Source: Escarpia spicata (lineage: Eukaryota; Annelida; Polychaeta; Sabellida; Siboglinidae). Taken from it: a stretch of DNA of 64,000 nt. Both the position numbers and the translations under genes were made by a program. This document shows, in pieces, positions 1 through 11,600 of the stretch (positions within the stretch are counted from its first letter, which is position 1; every line of letters begins with the position of its first letter). The notes below the pieces were generated by a model. The model was not told the origin of the DNA. It made no database searches and was given only the letters and a program-made list of their open reading frames with translations. Location of the stretch: NCBI GenBank assembly GCA_963995525.1, contig OZ023206.1, forward strand, positions 20,324,002-20,388,001, written 5' to 3'.

Positions 1-530
1 GGGTTATTTATATTGCATTAACTGTGGATGGACGACTGTTGTTTGAAGAATTTTTATATTTTGTTAAAGAAGAAACCATGTAGTATATATTCTCTATAAA
101 ACTTTGGTGTTCACAGAACTTCCAACATTGTCACCAAATCTACATGCTCAGAGTACATGGGGTGAAACATATAAGATCCAATAATCGTGAGAATCTAGCT
201 ATGCAAAACATATTAAAATGTAGTCCAACAACCTCAGGGATCATCTCAGAATGTAGATGTCCTACTACAGATGAAATAACTTTCATCGGGCCACAGCCCC
301 CCATTCATCCCTCATGTGAAAGTTTGTAAACACTGGTATAATGATCTCAATAATATATTAATAACGTTAGTCGATCTACATCATTCACATTCTATCATTT
401 GCCTAAACATATTATTAACTGGTATATGTTTACTCTTATTTAATGTTTTACTCTACAGTTTGCCTGAGAGCCAATCACCATCTTGACCCATATTTGGGGT
501 AAAGCAGCCTACCGGCAAATATTTCAAAAT
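1..530. other. AT-rich non-coding DNA
   Basis: No exon, RNA or repeat recognised. The missing last PARP exon was looked for here on the minus strand (a glycine-rich loop followed by YFA) and not seen. Confidence 0.5.
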
Positions 531-599
531 CGCATTATTCCCCAGGCAGTAATGTTATGGCATGAAATGAAGAATGAAATGGTGTGATAATTTTTTCTG

Positions 600-1535
600 T
601 GAGCACAAACAAAATTTGGAGTTTTGATAGATAATAAATTAACATGGAAAAAACACATTTCTGTGATAAAATCTAAACTCTCAAAGAGTTGTGCCATAAT
701 GTATAGAGCCAGCTTTCTCATTGACAAACGGGGAATGCTTACTTTATACCATTCCCTTTTTCTCCCGTACATTATGTATTGCATTGAAGTATGGGGCAAT
801 ACGTATGCTACTACCTTAAATTGTTTACAAGTGTTACAAAAGAGAGTGGTGCGCTTAATTTGTAGAGCTAAGAGGTTGGATCACACTTCTTCTCTATTCT
901 CTGAATTACATATCTTGAAAGTGTCAGATATTGTTGATTTACGAACTGCACTTATTATGTACAAGGTAAATAGCAATTTGCTACCAGTGAACATACAAAA
1001 GTTGTTTACTTTGTACAGTCCTGTCTATGCAACTAGACAAAGCCCAACTTTTAAACAACATTTTGCTCACACCAATTTAAAGAGAATGTGTCTTTCGTTT
1101 AAAGGTGTAACACTATGGAATTCTCTAGACAATTCTTTAATATATTCTAAAAATGTCCATTGCTTTAAAAAAAATACACTGATAATATTTTGCTTACTTA
1201 CTAACAATGTATTGTCTATATTGGACTTCACAAATTGTTATTCTTTAGCACAAGTGGTATTGGTGATATATATTTCATTCTTTTAAAAATTGTATGTTGT
1301 AATCACGCATGTTGCATATTGTAAAATATTCTTGACTGTAATTATATCAATTGTAAATTGGGCAAGTGTTATAAGTGACACACTTCTTCTTGCCCTTTTC
1401 AACTTCAAAATTGTGACTTACAATTGTATACTTGGCATTTTTGTGTATTGTATATTGTGCATGTATTGTGTTATTTTTTAAATATTGTGCATGTATTATT
1501 ATGTTGTTGTTGTTGAATAAACTTTCATTCATTCA
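600..1535 (+). mobile_element. 3' fragment of a jockey/CR1-like LINE
   Basis: Plus-strand reading encodes the C-terminal part of a non-LTR reverse transcriptase: GVLIDNKLTWKKHISVIKSK, LYHSLFLPYIMYCIEVWGN, LQVLQKRVVRLICRAKR and a LWNSLD-like end (to 1286). The untranslated tail ends in a TTCATTCATTCA microsatellite and an A-rich run (1524-1550). The element is 5'-truncated, lacks the catalytic part, and lies just downstream of the last visible PARP exon on the opposite strand. Confidence 0.8.
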
Positions 1536-1549
1536 TAGAAAAAAAAGAA

Positions 1550-2530
1550 AAAATAATAAGGGGGTGTGAAAGTTTGAACCACAAAATATCGATGTCTGAT
1601 GCCAGACCAAACTACCTATGATCTCCCCTCCCCCAAAACGAAAGTAATTTAGTCTAATATCCAATATCGATGTTCTGAGATGATCCCTTAGAGACAATGA
1701 AATTAAGAGGAGGCCAAACACATTTAATTATATTATATGGATGTACTGATTGTTTGTGTGAAATAAAAACGTTGTTATTATTGAATGTTTATGAAAATAG
1801 TAATAGTAGTAGTATTAGAAAGGTATATTTGGTTGTTGAGCCACAGCAAATAAATATATTGTTTATTTAATGCAATAAAGCACCACTATTCTATTGGGAC
1901 ACATATTATATTTATCCCATGATAAATTATTGGAACAATTTATATATGGCTGCTTAAATATTTTTTTTAAACAAAACTGGCATACATCTTGTATGGGTGG
2001 GTTATTAATAGAAAAAACAATTTAACATACGTAAAAAACAATGGCTTCCTTGTCTGCTTAATACATGTCCATTTGCTGTATGTAGCTTAGTGTGGCAATC
2101 ATGTTAAATCATATGTTTACTCTGGTATAACATGTCACCTCTCTGTAGCCAACGCCTTCAAGAATCTATATTGAATAGCCAGCCAAACAGTCAATACCAC
2201 AAGTGGCATAATAATAAATTAAGTCAAGTTTGCCTATGCTGCCAAGGAGAGATAGAACTTGTAACATTCAAATAAACAATGTCTAGGAATATGTTGGCTG
2301 TCATCATAATGGTAACCCCCACCCCCATCTAATGCGTTGTTATGTTGACCCAGAAACCCTCTACCCCATAAGTGTGACATATTTTAGGGATGACCGCTAA
2401 AGGGTACTTGCTGATAAAAACGAATAAATACATTGGTTATATATCATCAATCTAAACTATGGTTACTGGAACATAGGGGTGGTGAAAATAAGGGTGTTAA
2501 TGCTGTTCTACAAGCCATGCCTGGAATTAC
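1550..2530. other. AT-rich intron DNA with a possible CR1 3'-tail relic
   Basis: No gene seen. Around 2042-2130 the string GGCTTCCTTGTC followed by GTGTGGCAATCATGTTAAAT resembles the 3' end of the CR1 element at 42788-42862, so it may be a short dead CR1 tail (weak). Confidence 0.4.
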
Positions 2531-2687
2531 CTCTGAAACCATTGGCATTGATGTCATTTACAAGATCACGACTTGTGTTGTGCCAGAGGTATTTGTCAAC
2601 AAGTGGCAGGTGTCCACAGTTCTTCCCAATTTCGTCTCGACACAGCGCATACTGTCGGTACAGCTCTGGATTCTGGATTCTTGTGAT
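2531..2687 (-). CDS. PARP14-like exon S: PARP catalytic domain, NAD-binding histidine
   Basis: A 157-nt exon, phase 0 in, 1 out; acceptor ATGTTTCAG, donor AGAG/GTAATT. It encodes [20 protein letters not shown], then [20 protein letters not shown], the catalytic H of the H-Y-[E/L/I] triad. The residue after it is Asn where the family normally has Gly (HGT). The following exon with the Tyr and third triad residue should be phase 1 and was not found down to position 1. Confidence 0.85.
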
Positions 2688-5600
2688 CTGAAACATTCAT
2701 AAATATGGAAGAAAGTCAGTTTTGTAAGGAACAATGTATCATTCAGTCTTGATCTCCTCCATTGGCAAACAGGTGCAGTGTGACGTTTCAGTAGGTCAAT
2801 GTATACGAGTACAGGTTTCTGTGTTGTCTTTGTGTCAAGGTATCCAGTCTCCATACAGAGACACTCGTCACTCCTGAAGCAGTGGCATAAATAACGACAT
2901 CATTGTCAGCTTTAGTATGTATTATACATAATGGCATTCGTAAGAAACATGTGGAGACATTAGAGTATTGCACTCTCAATCAAGAGATGCTGGGTTCTTG
3001 CTGCCGTTTTGTACCTTGGGTAAGTTCGTTCAAACCATGTTGCTCCAGTTCACTCAGCTATATGAACGAGTCCCTGGTTGAAGGCAGTGGTGGAAATTTG
3101 TGTATGAATAGTTCTTATGTAGCGCAGTACCCAGCCCTTTTATACTTCACCTTCAGGCAGACCTGTTCAATCAAACACCATCTCGACTTCTATAGGAATC
3201 TTTCAGCAAAACTCCAGTTACAGCGTGAAGATTATTCACACTCAAATATTCACAGAATAATTCAGCACAGAAACACATGCATAGTCATATCGTACATTCA
3301 TATGAAGATTCAAATTTTCAGAATCACTTGAGCCAATTCTTTGGCAGAAATTAAATAAGCTAATAGTCTGTCTGACGACTTTACCAAAACTACATAAAAC
3401 AATGTAGCACAAATGTTGTACTTGTGTTTCATAGTGGATACACTGTAGTTTCGTTAAAAAAAAAAAAATTTGAAATGAGATGAGCGAAAAATCAAATTGA
3501 TGTGGCACCTATAAATACCTGTTAGTCAATTGTACTGGTAACTAGTAGAACCTTGATGAATCAATTACACTACTGTGCAAATATGAATACTGTGAAGATA
3601 TTTTAATTTACCTGATATTTGGAACAATGGCTACACACCTGCAATTATCAAAGTTTCTACAGACACTACTCACACGATTAATCGTATACGCCGATTTTCC
3701 CGCAAATTCTTTGAATTTGTCCTTGACTTCCTTGTATTCAGAGCTTCCCGTGTCCAGGGATTCAGATTTGAGAGATTCGTCGTTGTTCATGTCAGTCCAC
3801 CACCAACCCAGTACAATGCCATCTATAAACAGGAATTACATATACCAATAAGCAGTATCATAAGTGAAACTCTGGGATTTATGTAACATTACATACGTAC
3901 ATTAACATACAGCTTAGCTCCCTGGCATACCGATCCATCTGTTGGCGACATTAATATGGCTTATTGATTCTAATATTTACAAACCGTTTTGTATTTATGT
4001 GCCTCTGAGCTTGATTTTCGAGGATTTAGGCACAAAAGGCCTTATTATTTCTTTACACATGTACACACAACCGTTTTAATGAAGACAAGAGGGTAGAGTT
4101 ATCATGTAAAACATTTCAAAACCGAGGTCCAAAATGAAACTACTGAACATCGTTGCATGTTGAAAATTAAGACATTGACATACAAGTTTTAGCCACTATT
4201 TTTATTGGAATATTTTCAGATGGAGAATGTGGAAATATATTTACCAAACACCAGTCTGCGCTGCAGTTTCTTTTCTGTCCTGTTGATTTTATACACCAAT
4301 TTCTTAAAGGAAACGTTGTGTTTGTTTCCAGCAGTGTCTTGCCATTCCACTTTACTTTCGTTGTTTTGATAGGCCCTTTCAATCATGCTGTTGACAACAT
4401 CTACACATTGTATATAGCTGTCAGCATCAACATACATCCACTGAACCTAGAAAAAAGACATCTATGTTACACACAAATGTTTATGGTCCCATCATAATTA
4501 ATTCCCACCACCTGTCACATTCTACTAATCTGTGTTGTGGCTATCAGAGTAGTTAATGGTCTGATGATATGGCATTTGCAAAAGAGGTCTGAATCAAAGA
4601 CCCCATTTATTCTCATGTTTAAGGTAAAAAAGTATTTGGTTACCCTTCCTTGTGGCACATGCATATATATATGTGTGCATATACCTGCACGTGCACACAT
4701 CACACGCGCACACACATACAGAATGAAACTTGCCTATAGTAAACTTTGGAAAGCCTCAAATTATAAGTTTGCATTATCCACTAACTGTCAATAGAGGTAA
4801 ACGGGTCATAATGGACATATATATATATGTAATCCAGGCCATGTCCAAGATGGACAGGTTTTACTCGAAATGTAAGACTTGGAAGTGGACAATGTAGAGA
4901 TGTCAAGTAATAGTCAAGTTTATATATCCACTGCATGTGTACATATGAACGGCATTACCTAACTATTACCCTCATCACAAGCCATAGCTACCCATCAAAG
5001 AGAGAACTCATGCTTGTGTAGAAGTGCGTGGTTGTCATTCAACATCATAACTTGGTTTGGACAGCTTACTGTCAAACAAAAGTTAAAACTGGACCGGGTT
5101 TTAAACATCGCTGGTAAACTCATTGGTCAGCAAGAGCGACAGTGTCTACTCTGTGTGGCTCTGCACTTGCCAGAAAGGCATTTCACATTTTGACTGATCC
5201 TGCCCATCCAGTTAACTTAGCACTTTAATATGCCTGCCAGATGGAAGTTTCTTAAATTAAGAAACTTCCATCTGGCAGGCATATTAAAGTTCTTGTACGA
5301 AACAGCTGTTGCTGTCCTGAATGCAGCACTCAAATAATGTGTCAGAAGAGCTGCAGTTTTTGGGTGTGAAGAGAGTGTAGCGTAATGACTGTACGTATTG
5401 GGACACCGTATTTTGGGGGAAACCCTAAAAATCTACAAAAATAATTTGTTTTCTGTACCATATTTTTGGGACACCTTAATAAATAGAATTATTTTGTCCC
5501 TATGTATTCAGACACACGGGATATAGGACCATTGAGACACTCAAAAATAGTGTCAGGGTAATAGACAAGGACGACATGACGTCAGGACATGTCTGTAAGT

Positions 5601-8600
5601 ATTGGGACAGTGAATGATATTTATTTTTGTGCACCCTATGTTTTGGGACAGCTGATAATTTAATTATTTTGAAGTGTCCCAAAACATAGGGTCATTACAG
5701 TACATGCACGTTTATATTGTGATTATCATTTAATTCTTTATTCTGCATGTGTCCAGTATTACTTACATAATTTCTTATCACTGTATGTTGTTAACAATGC
5801 AGATATTGTAGTACTAGTGTCATTCTCTGATGTTCTGGGATAAGCTTGCGTTTTAAAATTTTGTGTCTCCTTTGTATGTCCAGTAAACTTTTATATTTAG
5901 TCAATTATAAATTTATGAGGTATGTCTACGTTTCTTGTTAAGGTACTCCAGTGTGTTATTTATATATATTTTATGTGACAACTTCATAACATGTAAACTT
6001 TACATGTGTATACAATAATATTGTTCATGTTTTTTTATTGACAAAGCTAATTATTTAATTATGTAATCAATGGATGAGCCTTAAAACAATTTTCTTTTTT
6101 TAAATGTATTTGAGGATAGTATAGTATTTTTGACTTGATTTGAATAAAGCCACACCTGTACATCAGGCTGTTTTCCAGTAGATCGCTGGGCTCTTCCACT
6201 GTTGCTGACTGCTCCGTCACTGTCAGGCCTGCTTTGTGCACCTACAGTGTGTCTTGGTGCATGTTGGCCCGCATGGCTGGGTGTACTTGGTGTGGTCGTC
6301 TGCCCTTGTGATGGCGGCCCTGTGAAACACATTAGAACTGTCTGTGTTGACGCTATTTAATAAAACCAACACAACATGGTTTCCTTAAAATAAATTACCC
6401 TAGTAAATTATACATCAACATCAACTTTGAATATCTTCAAGAAGAAACATAGGTCAGTTAAAAGACTACTCAATGAGGTGTATACCAACTAAAACTGTAA
6501 AGGTAAGTTCTTATATAACGTGGTATCCAGTTTTTAGGACTGTTCAAAGTGCTTTATAATTCATTCCCTGGCTTCTCGACTTCTCTGAGAAGCATTCAGC
6601 CATGCTACAAATACTTCACAAAGACTATTCGTAAACAACCTCTGTCTATAGCCAGGTACTCATTCAAACATCCGAGTGAACTGGAGAGAACAAACTTGCT
6701 CAAGGATTTAAATGGCAGAAGACGATTCCAAACCGGAATCTCTTGATTGAGTCCGATGCCCCGACTGCTGCCCCACCGTGATCCACAAGTACACAGGTGT
6801 TTTGTGGTCTCACCTGTGGCGGTGCGATGTGAAGATGAGAAGACTGTGTCAGTTGGTCCACTGGCGTTGCCCTGCCCCAAGAAACATTGTCTGAACGACT
6901 CCATGATGTTCTTGTCAAATATGACAACCTTCACCAGCTTCAGGTACTGGGGGTTGGGGTAGCTCACAGTGAAACGTTTGATCGCATCCAACATGATGTT
7001 GGCTGCTTCAATAGAGGTTAGCCCCAACACACCTGCAGTGCAAATCACAGCTATGTTATTAACTGATGTCTTTACACACTCGAGAAAGTGTTAATAACAA
7101 ATTCAGTCAAAGTGAGTCAATTGAAATTAATCTGAAACTATGCTCAAGTCTCGGAGGCTTAAAACAGGGAAAGACTCTCACAGTTACACAGTACTTATAA
7201 AGTGAAAATGCAACCACTTAAGGTGGCTACATCAGCTATTACATGCTTCTCTTGAATTAATCATATGTTTTGAAGATAAGCTATCCATTTTTTCTCAGAG
7301 TTTGCTTAAGACACTAACCAATACTCCAGCCCAAAAAGAATTGATTTTTTATTGTTTAGAAATATTTAAAGACAATTAAAAAATGTCAAAAATCACCCTA
7401 AAATAGCATTTTATTTCATTTTGAGAAACTCCCCAAAAGAAAAATTTGTATGGTTGTAAGTACAAACATGTTACGGTGTATTTACATTCATACAGGTTCT
7501 TTTTGTAAACAAATATATATTAAGTTTGATACAGCTTCATAAACATTTTGCGACAATGTTGAAAGACAGCAAAAATATGTACTGCATTCTTGGCACGACC
7601 CCTTCACCAAACATAAAACCATCCCATGCAATTTTGGGTAAACACAAGTCCAGTATGCCATGTTACGGCTTTGTATGAATTGTAGTTTTTATAAAATGTT
7701 ACATTAAGGGGACGCGAGCTGGTGAAATCTATTTTAGTTAATTTTTATAACAGCTTGCTGAAATTTTAATACAATATTAATTGTATGTTAGAAAAGGGGA
7801 ATATATATAAATAACTTTTTTTGGACCCCCCTGTGACCCCTGACATTGTGGATTTCATTGATGACAATGATGTTAGCTCAAAAGCTGCATCTTCATAATG
7901 GACAAGCCAAATCCACTGAAACCTTGCTTGCACATAGCTAACATATACCTGCATGTTGTAGCAAAGAGTTTATGTTGTTTATTGGTTTAGTTATTTTTTG
8001 ACGATTTTTATAAAGGGCTTGTTACAAAAATATACATGACGTATGAACATTTTGCATGGTAAAATTGTTGTCTTATTGTTTTCTATCTATATTTTTGTGT
8101 TACAACATGGAGAATTATGTTATGATGAATATCTGAGATATATGCAAAAAGAGAAGCCAATTCAGTAACAAATGTGTAATCGAGAAAAACCACATCAAAG
8201 TTTGACAACATTTCAACAGTGAAATATATATAAAAGAAATAGATACACATTCCTCAAATTACACACAGATGATCTTCAACTTATCCTCTTTCTGAAGGTA
8301 CAAAGTAGAAGTATACTGACTAAAGATAAAACCTTATGAAGCATCTACACTGGAAAACACAAATCGAAAATATTAGTTTTCTTTCAAAGACATTGAATCA
8401 TATCCAAAACTACTGATCTAATATTCACTGTAGACCTAATATTCACTGTAGACCTAATATTCACTGTAGACCTAATATTCACTGTAGACCTAATATTCAC
8501 TGTAGACCTAATATTCACTGTTGACATGATACAGACATAATGTTCACAGTAGACAGTAGACATAATGTTCACTATAGACGTAATGTTCACTATAGACGTA

Positions 8601-11600
8601 ATGTCTACTGTAGATGTAATGTTCACTGTAGATGTAATGTTCACTGTAGAACATTAGAATTCCCCGGCAGCGTAGTCAGCAGAGCCCGATTCTGCTGCCC
8701 TCACACGAGCAATGCGACGAGCCCGTCGAGCATCTCTTGTAGCCGCTACTGCCTGGCGCTGAGCCTGGCTCAGGCGTCGACGATCGGCTTTCACTGCAGA
8801 TGCCTGTAGGTGTGCGCCCACTGGCACCTGCATGACATCACACAGGTGTCTCATCCTCGTTGTCACGCCAGCATTAAACTCGGCCACTGCACTGCATGTT
8901 GCAGAGACAACCCGCTCGACACCAACAAAGCTTGTCTTAGGGCACTTCAGCCACACCTTGGAATGCAAACTCTCGTTGGCATTCTGGGTGAGCCCACGCT
9001 TGCACCTATTGAGAAGGTCCTCGTTTGACAGTCGAGTGTACACCTCTTTCACGTGCTCGGCAATGTCAGCAGAGAGAGGCGTGTGAACTTTGACGCGGTG
9101 TGGACCTGGCTCCTGCCCGGTGGCAAGTGCTTTCTGATAGAAGCACCAGCTGTCAGCTCCCACCAGGCAGCGGTTGTGTTGCGGCTTCTCGTCGGTCGAT
9201 GATGAGTGCTCAAGTGTCGCCAGCACTGCATTCCGCATCCCCGTAACGTCGTTAGGGTGGGCACGCACCGCCAGGCCATAGTACTTCGTCAACTTGACGA
9301 TCGTCGTCTGTGTCAGTTTACCGAAGCCGCGACCTCCGAGGGTGACGCCAGCTTTCTTCCCTGATGCTGCCAACTTGCGGAGTGCAGTGCCGAGGCGCTT
9401 GGATACGTGATTAATACACTCCTCCTTTTGTAGCTCCACATCTCCATATACTCGCAAGCCTGAGAGGTGATTGAAGGTTCTGGCGTCACCATCGGAGAGC
9501 ATTGTTGTATAGCGAAAGCCACGGTCCATGGAGCGCCTCCATAGCTGCTCTGCGGCGCTCACCTCCATGCCGCCGGATGGCCCGTGGTAATTGCAGTTAC
9601 ACTCTGGCTCATGCGTTCGGTACCAGTTCCGGAAGTCTGCAGTGGTCTTGCCTCCGTACTGTGTGGTGGCATAGGCACATCGCTGACAATACAGTGACAT
9701 CACTGCGAGGTCCAGTACCAATCCGGTAACGACCTCGACAACACATCCGATGCCGTACTGGGACTTGTGCCCGCGTGTCATCCATGACCCATCGAAACTG
9801 ACCGACAGGTCGATGATGTCATCTTCGCCAATCAATGGGTCAAGGTCACGGTACACGCGGCGCACAATTCGTTCAGCGTCGTCAAACAGACGAGTCACCA
9901 CAACCTTGTTGGCCTCACACACGGCATGTGCATGTCTCGCAAATGTATTGTGGTGGACTGGTGGCATGTCAAGAAAGCGACACAGCTTCACAAGCCCAGC
10001 GTTTCCAACTCCCATGTCCATTGATGCAGCAACGGCCTGTCGCACAGTGACAAAAGGCACATTGCCAGAAGTCGACCCTTCGATGCGATCTGATGAGAGG
10101 GTGGAGTTGATAACCGCATCACACTCTGTGCAGCATGTCTCCATTGCAGCAACAAACCCAAGCCTGTGGTCAACAACGCGAATCACAAGGGATGCCGCCC
10201 CACACTCTGGACACAACAGTCCCTTCACCAGGGCCGGCAGAACTGCTGAGCGAACGATGACAGTCGTGTCATCAGGCAGTGGTCCTGTGTCGGTCTCATT
10301 ATCACTCTCGTGGTCACTTCCATCATCTCTAAATGTAGAGCGATACACGAACTTCCTCTCAGTTGCAGAAGTTGACGGCTGTGGTTCAGTGACCTGCACA
10401 AAATAATAACATAATTGTTGACAAATATTAAATTCATAGTAATTTGTACTGCGGACCTCTCCAAATATAAATAAGCAAGTTTTCAAAATATTTCTCCATT
10501 ATATTTATAACCTACACATATATAATTCAGTTGGTATAGCTGAACGTGGTAGTAAACATTGAATTGATTGGGTAAACATTGGCATTGCATTTATAATTTA
10601 TAATATAATAAAATGCAGTAGATGTACAGTAAACGATATTTCGTTAGCCAAATGTAAACAAATCAAGTAATACCTTTTGACTGACGAGAGGCTCTCGGGT
10701 GTCACTGGTGTCCGAGACAAAGGATTCCAACAAAGGCGAAGGGGGAAAAACAACTGGCACCGTGCCTGTGGCCGACGGCGTCGAAAAATCGCCAGTTTTC
10801 TTTTTCAACGCTGTCCGTGCACTTCGAAGTTGGTCTCGCCTGAGTTTGCGACCTTCCCCGAACGTAACAACGTGCTTTCTCTTACCATTCGGCATGGTAT
10901 CGTTTGTAAAAGTGCGTTTGACACTGCGAAAATAATTTGCTTTTAGCGATGGCGGCTTGTAAACAAGAGATATGAATTCGGTGGCTTTGGCGATCAGCGC
11001 ATGCGCATGCGGCATTATATCCAATCAGTGTCGCAGATTCGGCAGTTGGGTCCGGCTGTTATGATTTCCCCCCTCGTATTCTAACCGGAATATCCCGGAA
11101 ACAGCAGAAAATTTTAGAAAACTAGTAGCACCACCATGTAGTACAAAAGTGAAGCTCTCTGTCAGTATGCGATTTGTCAACAAAGGTTCAAAATGGCGGA
11201 CGATGCACACGTTCGAACACAAGCGATTTTTCGATCAGCGCTGCTTCATTGCACATAAACAAAGGAAACAAGATGTTGGGGCTGTTGCTAAAACGTGTTT
11301 TTATTACATTATCATATTCATTCACGGTGACAATATGCATACAGCTAAAGTTCGATAACAATTATACATGAATATGACGAAGTTGGAAATTCACGAGAAA
11401 AAAAATATTTTGCTCTGTAATGCGATATCCAGGAGAGCGTCTCCCCTTTAGTAATACTTCCTGGTTGTTACTGATAATACAAGTGTCACCAGATGCTTGT
11501 TTTTTGCTTAGAAATGTGACTTTTTTTACTGTCATGTGGCTTATTTCAACACGATTTGACTGACACTTCTATTACTGAGATTTCACCCCAAGGTTTTCCC

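Noticed and set aside
1..2530. Last PARP catalytic exon
   Set aside because: No phase-1 exon with the glycine-rich loop and YFA-type motif was found on the minus strand; it probably lies outside the window.
9750..10406. 218-codon plus-strand frame
   Set aside because: Shadow of the transposase exon on the other strand.
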